The notes: a model not told the origin generated them from the letters alone. A DNA stretch of 64,000 bases from Orychophragmus violaceus (GCA_030180135.1 CM058232.1:76923001-76987000), one strand, 5' to 3'; shown: positions 1-11,083, counted from the first letter of the stretch. Numbers and translations: made by a program.

Positions 1-351
1 TCCACGACGGAAGCTGAATATGTTGCTGCTTCAGAAGCGGCAAAGGAAGCTGTTTGGATCAAGAAGTTCATGACTGAACTTGGTGTGGTTCCTAGTATCT
101 TGGAGCCAGTGGCTTTATTTTGTGATAACAATGGAGTCATTGCTCATGCAAAAGAACCCAGGTCACACCAGAATTCCAAACACGTAGAGAGGAGATATCA
201 CCTGATTCGTGATATCGTCAATAGAGGTGATGTGAAGATCAGCCGAGTTCCGACGGACGAGAATGTCGATGATCCTCTGACTAAGCCACTCCCAAGGCCC
301 AAGCATGAGTTCCATACTACTGCTGTGGGCATTAGAGATCTTAAGATGTAA
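1..351 (+). CDS. Ty1/copia RNase H, C-terminal end (partial)
   Basis: The frame is open from the first base of the window to a TAA at 349-351, so this is the 3' end of a longer polyprotein whose start lies to the left. The translation begins STTEAEYVAASEA, the conserved C-terminal RNase H block of plant Ty1/copia polyproteins. It continues through a VALFCDNNGVIAHA segment and the HVERRYHLIRD motif, and ends with the usual ENVDDPLTKPLP tail. RNase H degrades the RNA strand of the RNA/DNA hybrid during reverse transcription inside the virus-like particle. No stop or frameshift is seen in the visible part. A polypurine tract and an LTR follow at 1170-1817. Copia sublineage cannot be set from this piece. 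Confidence 0.9.
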   Translation, partial: STTEAEYVAASEAAKEAVWIKKFMTELGVVPSILEPVALFCDNNGVIAHAKEPRSHQNSKHVERRYHLIRDIVNRGDVKISRVPTDENVDDPLTKPLPRPKHEFHTTAVGIRDLKM

Positions 352-1180
352 TCTTGATTATAGTGGGAGTTTTAGTTTTATTTTAGTTATAATAAGATGC
401 TCTTGTAAACATACTTTTGGATATGTTTAATGAAATTTGATTTCAACATTATTTATTGTGATCTAAATAATGGTCCCAAAATAAGTTTATGTCATATTAT
501 AGGTCATCAAGTTGAGGACTTGATCATGAAACCCTATAAGTTATAGATGACATAAATTATGATTTGTCCCTAGTCGAGGTTGTCAAAGTGGGACACTGAC
601 AACTGCGAGAGACTAGTTTGTGAGGTGACTATTGACTAAGTTTCATGGAGGCAATGATATGAGTATCACAGTCAGTCACATAGATATATGTTGGTGAACA
701 TATGATCGGACATGACCCGCTGATGAGAAATCTACAAGATAGTTATATCTGTGTCATAAGAGATTCTCATTACGACTATAGAGTATAGTCCTTAGACCTG
801 AGTTCATAATGTTTTCTTGCATATGAATTGGTACACTTTGACCTTGTCAAACGTCGACCCGTAACTGGCGGCTATAACGGCATTGTTCAGGTGTATCATG
901 AAGTGTGTATAGGAACAGGGATGGAACAAGATGGGATTTGTCCCTCCTGAATAACGGGAGATAAATATCTCAGGGCCTATCGAAGATTTGATACTGAGAA
1001 AATGTGTGGCCGCACTCAAACGAACTGTAGTTCAGTTGTTTGTAATGTTCAGTATAGATCAGGAGTTCGATAAACACGATGTTGGCTTAATAAGGATGAC
1101 ACTAATCTTGCCTTATGCCAAATCGAGATATAGAGACAAAAGGATTATAGGAATTGATGATTCCAGTACAAGTGGGAGAT
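352..1180 (+). other. Copia 3' internal non-coding region with polypurine tract
   Basis: About 830 bases lie between the polyprotein stop and the LTR. No long frame is open on either strand and I see no protein similarity. The segment ends in the purine-rich stretch AAGTGGGAGAT (1170-1180), directly before the LTR. Its position and composition fit the polypurine tract that primes plus-strand DNA synthesis. Confidence 0.7.
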
Positions 1181-1817
1181 TGTTGGGATAGTGTCCTGAA
1201 ATCACACTTGTACTCACTCCTGATGATAGTTGTGTGTCGAGATCAGACATTCGTATAATACTGGGCGGTTGCAACGTTTTGCTAGAAGCCTCTTGCAATA
1301 TGTAAGTCGTAGACTTACTGCCAGTATTATATGATCCTATAGGGTCACACACCTAAGCAAACTGGAAGCTTAAATATGGGAATTATCATTATGGTAATGA
1401 TCATGTTAATGTGTATTGGATACACATTAATATCGAGTATATGGTGGTGTGTCGATCGACACAGTATGTGTGTCGATCGACACATATCGGGTTTTCGAAA
1501 CAGACGTTTCGATTTGTGACTTAAACGAGTCGGCCCGTTTTGAGTGATTCTAGGTCTTAATAAAAACAAAGAGTTTCGACCTAGAACTGGAGCCGTCGTC
1601 TTTTTCTTGACAGAGAAAGCAGAAACACCAAAACTCAGAGATCCCAAAGATCCGGCACTAACATCCCGGTTTCCAGGTCTGTGTGCGTGTGTATCTGGTA
1701 GAGGCGAAGCATCTGAGTCACTAGATCTCGTTCACCAATCATTCCGCTGCCAGTTCAAGGTAAGAACGAGGTTGGTAATTTCAATATAACAAACCCTAGA
1801 TCCTAGGCGATCCAACA
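1181..1817 (+). repeat. 3' LTR of the Ty1/copia element
   Basis: The LTR starts TGTTGGGATA directly after the polypurine tract and most plausibly ends ATCCAACA at 1817. This gives a short inverted end pair (TGTTGG...CCAACA) and a length of about 637 bp. The 5' LTR lies outside the window, so the right boundary rests on the terminal repeat only. Sequence resembling the extra ORF of a Tat-type gypsy element begins a few bases later, which suggests the copia element inserted into or beside that older element. Confidence 0.7.
1448..1484. promoter_or_regulatory. Twin 16-bp palindromes in the copia LTR
   Basis: The perfect palindrome TGTGTCGATCGACACA occurs at 1448-1463 and again at 1469-1484. The start-to-start distance is 21 bp, close to two helical turns. 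This is a plausible paired site for a dimeric DNA-binding factor in the upstream part of the LTR. No factor is identified; function is inferred from geometry only. Confidence 0.45.
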
Positions 1818-1825
1818 AAAACATC

Positions 1826-3950
1826 ATGATCGCTCAACTGCCACCGGTGCCGAAGCGATCGAGAAGGTCATCTGCCCAAAAGAGAAGCGCACATCAGATC
1901 TTGGGAAAGTTAAAGAAAATGAAGAAGGTTCAAGTCCATCAGGTTGTTTTGAAGACAAAATGCATCGAGGACGACTTGCGGTAGATTGAGGATAATTGTG
2001 CTCCCATTACTGGACTCGAGCTTAGTCTACCTAAGGACAACAAAAGGCCCTGGCATTGTCCGGAGGGTTGGATATGTTTGTACAATTTTTGGTTTAGGGA
2101 AAGTCAAATGTGGTTTTCTCTGCCAAAGCTGCTTGTTGCCTATTGTGAAGAAAGGAGGATCGCAATGTCTCATCTTTGTCATGCGGAGATTCGCAACATG
2201 GTCGGTGACATGGTCCTGGACACATAATGAAATGTTGAGATGAGTCTTCGATTTTCCGAAGAGATCGTCAATAATAGTTAATAATGGGACCACTGAGACT
2301 CATTTTGTGAAAATGAAGTCTCAGTATGATCTCAAGCTCGTCACCAGGTTGCCTTCTAAGACGGATTCCTTGCAAGACCATTACTTTTATGCAAGGGTTA
2401 ATAAGGCATCGATTTCTTATCTGGAAACCATATAGGACAAAGTGAAATCATTATCATGGTAGTGCTCGCATCATGCTTATGTTCATTCGTTTTTATTGAC
2501 TAACTCATGTTCGTTCGATATTTTGAAGATCGTCATTCTGTTACAGCTCTGCTACCATTGGGTTTTCTCAAAGATCTTGAGAATCTTGTCGCACTCGGTG
2601 TTAAGAAGTGGCCAGATATCCACCTTGAGAGAGTGAGGAAATCTCTTGCTCGGATTGAAGCACGTATTGACATACTACCTTGATTCTTAGGTTCCTGATC
2701 GGTACTGATATTTTCTCCTCTTGGCAGGTAGTTGGCGTTTGCATTCCATCGAGTCTTTTATCGAGTTGAACAACGAGCTTGTTCGTCTTTATCCGAGAAG
2801 GAAGAAGAAAATGAACATGGGGCAGCTGGATCTTGAAATCGTCGATTAGGTCGACAAAACCTCAGGGAGTAGCAGATTCAAGCCATCAACCAAAAGCATA
2901 GTGATGGTATTTTGCTCGAACAATATGGGCAATAGTGCGTCGGGATAACCGCGATAAAAACTTTATCAGGAGATGAGCGAGGCAGTAGACAAGGCGGCAT
3001 TATTTGCTGAAATGAGAAAGAAGAGGAAGTAGAGGTCGGCGTCTGATAATGCTGGTCCAACTTATCCTCAAGGAGATGATACTAGGATCGAAGCTCAGAA
3101 CCAGGAGGCTGGAGATTCTCCTGAGGCACCCAAGAAGAAGAAGAAGAAGAAGAAGAAGAAGAAGAAGAAGAAGAAGAAGAAGAAGAAGAAGAAGAAGAAA
3201 ACAGAGGGTGTCGTTCAGGAGACTGAGGTTGCCGAGCAGGCTAATGCTGAGGCGAAAGGAAACTGTCGGACGGGCAGAGGGTGGAGATGTTCTTGTCGAG
3301 AATTAGATCGAAGCTGAAACTGATGAGACTCAACCGGTTCCAGCTCAGTCTGATTATAGCTCTCCTACACTTATGTAGGAAAAGGACAGATTGTTCACAA
3401 TAGGGAAGCGTGTGCTACTATATTTCATACCCTTAGAGCGTGTCCGCCCAGGGATCTTCCTAGGACTGAACAGTACTTCAGGCATGAGTTTCACAGGATG
3501 GGCGTCATGGATTTTTCTCGGGTATGTCTTATTTGTAAGCTTAATCTTGTGTTTTTATTGATCTTCTAACTCCTTGTTCATTTATCTTTTGTTTAGGGTT
3601 TCTGAAATTATAAAATCCTCCTTGATCAGTATGAGTGTGAGCTGTTTGGTCTGAGGGCGCTTGTTGGAGGGTTGGAAAAAGACCTCGATCGAGCTCGCAA
3701 GACGGTGACTGAGCTTGAAGGTTTTCGCGAGCATGTGAAAGTCGTGGACGAAGTTCGTGCTTCCCTCGAGGCTGAAGAGGAGAAGGTTTCTGATTTGCAG
3801 AAGAAGATCGATGAGCTATCCTCCGAGAATAGGCGGCTGGATGCTGAAAACAGGGAGTGTCTAACCAACTATGCTAACACCCAGATGGAGGCTAACGATG
3901 CAGCTAAGTGTCTGGAGGAGCTACAAGCAAAGCTCGAGTCAGAATGTACT
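1826..3950 (+). pseudogene. Extra (antisense) ORF of a Tat-type gypsy element, 5' part, decayed
   Basis: Plus-strand reading frames broken by stops and shifts still show recognisable blocks. There is a basic start at 1826 (MIAQLPPVPKRSRRS). A segment near 2060-2230 reads GWICLYNFWFRESQMWFSLP in one frame, typical of the plant transposon protein family found in Brassicaceae gypsy elements. A lysine run is encoded at 3132-3200, and a coiled coil rich in E, K, L and R lies at 3672-3950. The gag-pol of the same old element runs on the opposite strand (14485-20019). This therefore fits the extra ORF that some Tat-lineage elements carry downstream of pol in antisense. A younger LTR element splits it at 3950/13054. 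The protein's function is not known to me. Confidence 0.6.
3132..3200 (+). repeat. (AAG)n microsatellite coding for a Lys run
   Basis: About 23 AAG/AAA triplets in a row lie inside the decayed antisense ORF, in the frame that reads SPEAP followed by lysines. The run is either slippage expansion in a dead gene or an expanded basic stretch of the original protein. Confidence 0.9.
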
Positions 3951-4048
3951 TGTAGCATCCCCCAACCGGCCTAAGGAAGATGGGACGGCCATGGGACCAG
4001 AAACATGAACGGGAAAGTCCGGAGAGACTGAACCAAGTGTCCCATAGG

Positions 4049-4230
4049 CGTTTTTGGAGCTGAGACTCAGCTGGAAGGAGCTCAGCTAAGTGTAGGAGTG
4101 AGGAAGTCAGCTCAGCTGAGCTGAACAGTCCAGCTGGCTAGCTAGGTCAGCTGGCAACCAGCTCAACTCAGCTGGCCGGAGTGTTAAGCTCTTGGGCCAG
4201 CTAGGTCAGCTAGTGACACTAGCTGACTAG
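4049..4230. promoter_or_regulatory. AGCT/CAGCTG motif array in LTR U3
   Basis: I count 16 AGCT tetramers in about 190 bp, many in the forms CAGCTG or GCTAGCTAGGTCAGCT, upstream of the TATA box. The same array is in the 3' LTR (about 11158-11335). It may be an enhancer-like binding-site cluster or a slippage product; function is inferred. Confidence 0.5.
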
Positions 4231-4324
4231 CGGTTACCAAGCGAATGGGTACCACCAAGTGTTGCACCCATTCGGTCCACAACTCACACCTCTCTCCCCT
4301 TGGTATTTGGCGCATGGAAGAGCC

Positions 4325-4332
4325 TATAAATA
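4325..4332 (+). promoter_or_regulatory. TATA box of the 5' LTR
   Basis: TATAAATA sits in CCTATAAATAGG, itself within a near-palindrome (GGAAGAG...CCTTCC). Transcription would be expected to start about 30 bp downstream. The copy in the 3' LTR is at 11433-11440. Confidence 0.75.
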
Positions 4333-5278
4333 GGCCTTCCCTTGTCCATTTTTGCACACGCCACAAGGCACAAAAACACATAAGAATTCTCCCAAAAGGC
4401 AAAGGCCAAATCGAGAGAGTTTAGAGAGAGAAAGAGGCCGGAATCTTCAAGGAGAGGCCGGCGGTTTAAGGAGATCTTGGTGGTGGTTTAAAGCGCAAGA
4501 GGAGGAGCAAAGATGGCTGGAGAGGCATCGGCTACTCATGGCAAAACCGCAACCGTATCTAATGTTAGAGTCCGGTTCTATTTCTTCTCGGCCTTGGCCA
4601 AACCCTAGCGGCCAACGGCCGGTTGTTATAGCCGGAATCTCTCTCTTCTACTTACTCTAAATGATCGCTCCATTCATGTTACACGACCGGCCTTAAGGCC
4701 TTGGTCGTGGGCGGTTTGGCAAACGGTGGGTTACAATCCGAGTATGGGGAATGGCCCGGAAGATCATGTTGCTTCAAGCGGTTTAACGGCCCGTCGGAAG
4801 GACGGTATGCCGAGAACCGAGAAGCCAAAACATGGTCGGTCATACATAAGATCGGACCAAGGAATTGAGTCCGTCGGATCAAGTAACCGAATCGCTCGTC
4901 AAACCGTTAGAGGTGTACGCGCATAACCGCGAGTGGTCCACGGACTGCCGCGATGCATACACGGCCGCGGTACACGCACGGACCGTAGGAACGATCGGAA
5001 CCGTCTGCGGTATCGATCGCGTCCGTTCGTGCGTAAAGTCGCATCCGCTCGTACGTAAAGACGCGACCGTAGGGATGCGTCCGTTCGCGAACACTCGTAC
5101 TGGACCGTGGATCATCGCATGATGATTGAGAAACGTTCCATCGCGGGCATGAGCGCTTGGCCGAACAATCACTCGTCATCCGGATAGTCCGACGGACGGA
5201 TCAGTCCACGCGACCGTAAGGTCAAGCGTGTGATCGGTACGGTACGTCGGCCCGGCATCGCGTAACGATTGCAAGGCT

Positions 5279-5346
5279 TAGCGCATGCGGACGGTTAGCG
5301 CATACGAACGGCTAGCGCATACGGACGGCTTAGCGTAGGCGGACGT
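5279..5346. repeat. 17-18-bp tandem units in the LTR
   Basis: Three to four degenerate copies of a unit close to GCGCATACGGACGGCTTA lie in the CpG-rich part of the LTR. The matching block in the 3' LTR is at about 12387-12454. Confidence 0.7.
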
Positions 5347-5948
5347 ACCGACGACCGTTTCGTCATCACGACGATATGCGTCACGCGCACACACCCGACC
5401 GTAAGCCACGGTAAACCCGAATGCACGCCTATGACCGTAGGCCGAGATGCGTTCGCGGTCCACTTAACGTGTAAATATGAATTGGACGGTTTTGTTTGAG
5501 AACTTAGAAGTATAAATGGAAATACTTGTATAAATAGTTCATGGGATCATATAGTTATATAAATGCTAGGTTGCATGAAAAACGAATATAAATTGTTATG
5601 GAAATCTCATGAACTTGTTTTGTTTTCAGGAGATCATGATGATGATCAAACCTAGGCGCGGACAAGACTTGGGGGCGAGTGGTGTTAGTTTGGTAGACAT
5701 TGTTTTAGGACCGAATACTTTAGCATAATGCGAATTGAACCACAGTTGTATTTGGTACCTTTTACTTATTAATAAAATGTCTATTTTGCCTTAGTCTTTA
5801 TTATGAATCGAATTTGTTGAATGAATGAAATGGAAAACGTTTAAGTATGGCTAAAATGGACTTGAGGTTCTTAAGAAACCTCAAGATGAAATCGGTTAAG
5901 TAGTGGCAATCCGTTCCGGCCCTATGGCCGGGATAGGCCTTGTCAAGT

Positions 5949-5960
5949 TGGTATCAGAGC
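5949..5960 (+). other. Primer binding site (initiator tRNA-Met)
   Basis: TGGTATCAGAGC lies three bases after the 5' LTR. It is the standard plant retrotransposon site complementary to the 3' end of initiator tRNA-Met, where minus-strand DNA synthesis starts. Confidence 0.95.
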
Positions 5961-6034
5961 GGAGTTATTTCCTAGGCTGGGGTTAGGGGCTACACCACTC
6001 GTCCAAGTCCGAATTGTCCGCATAGAAAGTAGGC

Positions 6035-7553
6035 TTGTTTAGAACTTGGAATTTGATTGGATATATATGGAATTGTCTTGTTGAATTTCAGGTTGGAAAA
6101 AGCAAGTCCAAGAGGACAAAAGATAAGGACAAGGAGACGTCTGCGACCGGCCACGGCCCGAGAGTCCAGACCACTCCTGTCACGCCAGGGTCAACCGGTC
6201 CTGAGGTTGTCCCAACGGCCACTGAGCCCAATGCTACACTGATTCCTGACGGGACTAGGGTTGAACAACCACACGTCCTAACCGGGAACGATGAGCATAT
6301 GGGAGAGTCTTCATCTCATGCGGCTCGAGATGAGACCGGCCATGAGATGGATGACGCCATAGGTGGTGGTGACGGTGAGCCTTTGACAGCAGTACCGAAC
6401 GTCGGTCAGATGTGGACTATGTTAAAGGAAGTGATGGGCCAGCTCACGGTACTGAACCAGAGCCTTTCTGGTCAGAAACCGGCTGAGGGTGAGCCGCGGA
6501 CCGTGGTTCCTGAGACCGCGAGTCTGAGTGATGATGACTCGGACGTAGTAGTGGTAGAGTCACCGAACCCTAAAAAGGTTCGAAAGGTGGACTACCTCAA
6601 CGTTCTAGGTCACATCACCAAGTTGGGCACAAAACACTTCAAGGGAAGTGCTGACCCACTTGAGGCTGATGAATGGAGGTCACGGCTTGTCCAGAACTTC
6701 CGTTCTACCCGTTGCCCTGAAGATTACCGTAAGGACATAGCGACCCACTTCCTGGAAGGGGACGCTCACAACTGGTGGCTGTCAGTTGACAGGCGCACCA
6801 AGGGCCTCATCAACTCCTACGCGGAGTTTGAGGTAGAGTTCAACCGGAAGTACTTCCCGGCAGAGGCCTGGGATCGTATGGAAGGTAGATACTTGGGCTT
6901 GGTCCAGGGCCGCAGGTCGGTCCGTGAGTATGAGGCCGAGTTCGACCGTCTCAGACGTTACGTGGGACGGGATGTTGAGGACGAGCCGGCACAGGTGCGT
7001 CGCTTCCTTCGCGGCCTGCGAGTGGAGTTACGTACCCACTGCTCGGTTTGTACCTACAACAGTGTTTCCGAGCTAGTCGAGAGGGCAGCTACGGTGGAAG
7101 CCAATTTGGCTGAGGAGAACCGCGTTGGCTCAAAGGACAAGGTGTCCAGTCAACCCGGGAAGGACCTAAAGAGGAAGAGAGATCAGACGGCTGATGCTCC
7201 CTCCTCTGACCGCGCCAGATGTGCCACATGTGGCAAACGACACTTAGGGAAGTGTTGGAAAGCCGATGTTGCATGCGCGAAGTGTGGCGGCAAGGACCAC
7301 GAGTCACGGAGCTGTCCACAGAACAAGGGGCGTGAAGAGGTGACCGAGAGACCAGTGACATGCTATTTCTGCGGCCAAGCTGGGCACTACATCCGTGAGT
7401 GTCCCAAGCGCCAAGATGGAAAGCAAAGGGCGCCAGAAGTGAACCGGGGTCAGGGAGACCGCGCGGCTACGGCCAAGGGTCAAACTGTGAAACCTCGGGT
7501 TTACGCACTGGTAAAGGACTCAGGGGAGGCCGGCTCATATGACGCGATTACTG
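6035..7553 (+). CDS. Gag (exon 1 of gag-pol), Tekay-type element
   Basis: Gag is the structural protein of the virus-like particle. The first Met in frame is at 6035; the frame is open to a TAA at 7571-7573 if not spliced (512 aa). After an acidic, low-complexity N-terminal third there is the retrotransposon gag fold (about residues 185-345, with FLEGDAHNWWL and EFNRKYFP). Two CCHC zinc knuckles follow: CAKCGGKDHESRSC and CYFCGQAGHYIREC. These bind RNA. A GT donor at 7554 allows joining in phase to the pol exon at 7656. A possible leader intron (6029-6091) would remove the 6035 start codon, so the true N-terminus is uncertain. Confidence 0.9.
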
Positions 7554-7655
7554 GTACGTTACTGGAACCCTAACCTTCTTCAATATTTTAATAATGCATT
7601 GCATCATATTGGGGAAAAAGCGGGATGCGCTTACACATTTGAGGGCGATGTGTAG
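7554..7655 (+). other. Predicted 102-nt intron between Gag and Protease
   Basis: The segment begins GTACGT and ends GTGTAG. Removal joins the Gag frame (..AITG) to the Protease frame (TVLIGG..) in phase 1 with no loss. It contains the in-frame stop that ends Gag in unspliced RNA, and others. The minus-strand relative at 54362-62283 has a GT-AG segment of 100 nt at exactly the same codon. This makes a spliceosomal intron the best explanation. Confidence 0.8.
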
Positions 7656-10600
7656 GGACCGTTTTGATAGGCGGTGTAGAAACATTGACCTTGTTTGATT
7701 CCGGGGCTACACACAGTTTTGTGAGTCCCGGGATGATTGGGAAAGGCTTGTTCCAAAGTGAACAAGTGGCCGGCCAAGGCATTGTGAATGCCTCCGGTGG
7801 GCAAGTAATGCCTATGCTAGGATTAGTCAGAGATGTGCCCGTTTCCATTGGGGGCGTGAGCATGCCGGCTGACCTAGTGGTGGTCCAACTCAACCATCAC
7901 GAAGTGATCTTGGGTATGGACTGGCTCGGTCAAAACCGAGCCACCATTGAATGTCACCGGGGAAGGGTGAAGTTCGAGAAACCTGAGGGTAAGGTTGTGT
8001 TCCAAGGAATACGGCCAACCTCGGGAAGCTTGGTCGTCTCTGCTATCCAAGCAGAGAAGATGATGGCTAAGGGATGTGAAGCATACTTAGCCACTATCAC
8101 GATCAAGGAAGTAGGGCCGGAGGCTAAGGTTGGGGAAATCCCAGTGGTTAAGGACTTTGAGGACGTTTTTAGACCATTAGAAGGCTTACCGCCTGACCGG
8201 TCTGATCCGTTCGTCATTGAACTTGAACCCGGAACGAAACCCTTATCCAAGGCGCCATATAGAATGGCCCCAGCCGAGATGGCTGAGTTGAAGAAGCAGT
8301 TAGAAGAACTGCTGGACAAAGGCTTTATTAGGCCAAGCAGTTCTCCTTGGGGAGCGCCTGTCTTATTCGTCAAGAAGAAGGACGGGAGCCTCCGCTTGTG
8401 CATAGACTACCGAGGCATCAACCGGGTTACTGTCAAGAACAAGTACCCATTGCCTCGGATAGACGAGTTGTTAGACCAACTCAAGGGTTCGACCGTGTTC
8501 TCTAAGATCGACCTCGCTTCGGGATACCACCAAATCCCGATAGCACCAGAGGACGTGAGGAAGACCGCGTTCCGAACTCGGTATGGACACTACGAGTTTG
8601 TAGTCATGCCGTTCGGTCTAAAAAATGCACCAGCCGCGTTCATGAAGATGATGAACGGTGTCTTTCGGGAATGGTTAGACAGTTTTGTCATCATATTCAT
8701 TGATGACATACTTGTTTACTCCAAGAACCCTAGAGAACACCGGGAACATCTTAGGATCATGTTGGAGAAGTTGCGGGAACAGAAGCTCTATGCCAAGCTA
8801 AGTAAATGTAGTTTCTGGCAAGAGCGGATTGGCTTCCTAGGACACATAGTGTCGGCGGAAGGAGTGGCAGTTGACCCGGAGAAGATCCGGTCAATTGAGG
8901 AGTGGCCAAGACCGAGAAACGCGACTGAGGTCCGAAGCTTTCTAGGTCTGGCCGGCTACTACAGACGTTTTGTCCAAGGGTTTGCAAGTATGGCCAAGGC
9001 CATGACGAAGCTGACCGGGAAAAACGTGAAGTTTGTATGGACTGATGCCGCGGAGAAGAGTTTTAAGGAACTCAAGGAGATGTTGACTAAGGCGCCAGTT
9101 CTGACCCAACCCCAAGATGATGTGCCTTACGTGGTCTACACGGATGCGTCAATCAATGGGTTGGGATGTGTGTTGATGCAAGAAGGGAAAGTGATTGCAT
9201 ATGCTTCCAGGCAATTAAGGAAACATGAGGGGAACTATCCCACTCATGATCTTGAGATGGCCGCTGTAGTCTTTGCACTTAAGATCTGGAGATCTTATCT
9301 CTACGGAGCGAAAGTGCAACTATTTACGGACCATAAGAGCCTGAAGTATGTGTTCACCCAACCTGAGCTCAACCTTCGTCAAAGAAGATGGATGGAACTA
9401 GTGGCCGATTACGATCTGGACATTACTTACCATCCAGGGAAGGCCAACCTCGTGGCCGACGCCTTAAGTAGGAAAAGGACCGAGGTGGCTAGTGAACGGG
9501 ATGCAGAGACCTTGGTCGGATTGGTCCGTTCCTTGCGTCTCAGTGCATTGACCGTGGGAGAGGAGCCAGTTGGCTTAGGGGCAGCGGACCAAGCAGATAT
9601 TCTGACTAAGGTCCGGCTCGCTCAGAAGGATGATGAGGAGTTGGTGAAAGCCGCAGAGAACAACCATACGGAATACCAAATCTCCAACAATGGGACGATT
9701 GTGGTAAATGGCCGAGTCTGTGTGCCAAACGTGTGGGAACTGAAGGAAGCCATCTTACGAGAGGCTCATCAGTCTAAGTTCTCAATTCATCCCGGCCATA
9801 CCAAGATGTACCATGACCTCAAACGGTACTATCATTGGGTTGGGATGAAGCGTGATGTAGCTGCTTGGGTGGCCAAGTGCCCGACCTGTCAGCTAATCAA
9901 GGCTGAACGCCAAGTCCCGAGTGGTCTGCTACAAAGTCTTCCCATTCCGGAATGGAAATGGGATAACATAGCTATGGACTTTGTGACCGGTTTGCCTACG
10001 ACCCGGAACAGGCGAGATGCCATTTGGGTTGTGGTAGACAGACTCACGAAATCCGCCCACTTCTTGGCCATCAAGAAGACGGACGGAGTGGGGAGGTTGG
10101 CTGAGATATACATTGATGAGATCGTGAGACTTCATGGGATCCCATCAAGTATAGTTTCAGACAGGGACGGCCAGTTTACTTCTTATTTCTGGCAAGCCTT
10201 CCAGAAGGCCCTGGGAACGAGAGTGAACATGAGTACGGCTTACCATCCCCAGACGGACGGTCAATCCGAAAGGACCATACAAACCCTAGAAGACATGCTA
10301 AGGGCGTGTGTTCTGGAATGGGGCGACTCATGGGAGAAGTTTCTACCCTTGACCGAGTTTGCGTATAACAACAGTTATCACACAAGCATCGGAATGTCGC
10401 CTTATGAGGCTTTGTATGGGCGGCCTTGTCGAACTCCACTATGCTGGACCGAAGTTGGAGAGTCAAGCATAGTTGGACCAGACATAATAGAGGAAACCAC
10501 GGAACGAATCCGATTCCTCAAGGCCAAGATGAAAGAGGCTCAAGACCGTCAAAAGAGCTATGCAGACAAGAGAAGAAAGGACCTTGAGTTTGAAGTAGGC

Positions 10601-11083
10601 GACCAAGTCTACTTGAAGATGATCACTTTCAAGGGTCGTGCCAGGGTTTCCAAGCGTGGTAAGCTTGATCCCAGATATTTGGGACCGTTCCGAATCATTG
10701 AACGGGTTGGAGCGGTCGCCTATAAGTTAGATTTGCCAAGTGAGATGGACGCATTCCACAATGTGTTCCATGTCTCACAATTGCGCAAATGTCTAGGGGA
10801 TCAAGACAAGGTTGAACCTGAGATTCCAAGAGAACTTAGGCCAAACTTGACCATCGAAATCCGACCACTCCGAATCCTAGATAGGATGGAAAAAGCAACC
10901 CGAAAGAAAGTGGTACAAATGGTCAAAGTTGAATGGATCCATAATGGGATCAAGGAGATTACTTGGGAAACCGAGAATAGGATGAAGGCCGACTATCCAG
11001 AGTGGTACAAAAACCTTGACGCGGATTCGGGGACGAATCCATTTCAAGGGGGGGAGACTTGTAGCATCCCCCAACCGGCCTAA
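7656..11083 (+). CDS. Pol: protease, reverse transcriptase, RNase H, integrase, chromodomain-like end
   Basis: This is the catalytic polyprotein that copies the element's RNA and integrates the DNA. Order along the frame: aspartic protease (LFDSGATHSFVS near the start), reverse transcriptase (KIDLASGYHQI, PFGLKNAP and the catalytic FIDD box near 8695-8706), RNase H (VYTDAS, then the TDHKSLKY block), integrase HHCC finger (H..H...CPTCQ near 9770-9900), DDE core (MDFVTGLP, VSDRDGQFTS, then the ERTIQTLED block) and a C-terminal chromodomain-like stretch (VKVEWIHNGIKEITWE). No stop or shift is present. The frame runs through the polypurine tract and stops 24 bases inside the 3' LTR. With the Gag exon spliced on, a single Gag-Pol protein of about 1,650 residues results. 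Confidence 0.93.
11046..11059 (+). other. Polypurine tract
   Basis: AAGGGGGGGAGACT sits directly before the 3' LTR. It lies within the last codons of pol, so the protein and the primer site overlap. Confidence 0.9.

Larger units (their letters stand above)
3951..5945 (+). repeat. 5' LTR of the plus-strand Tekay-type element
   Basis: The LTR runs TGTAGCATCC...CCTTGTCA, 1,995 bp. It holds a dense AGCT array (about 4049-4230), a TATA box at 4325-4332 and a CpG-rich block with short tandem units (about 4880-5460). The LTR start also supplies the stop codon for the host ORF it interrupted (ending at 3974). Confidence 0.95.

Noticed and set aside
3049..3306. Plus-strand frame with a long Arg run
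   Set aside because: It is another frame of the (AAG)n microsatellite. The Lys frame joins the flanking coiled-coil text, the Arg frame does not.
4865..5463. Open frames on both strands inside the LTR (and the same in the 3' LTR at 11973-12571)
   Set aside because: They arise from the CpG-rich, stop-poor composition. No protein family is recognisable, and they are identical between LTRs because the DNA is.
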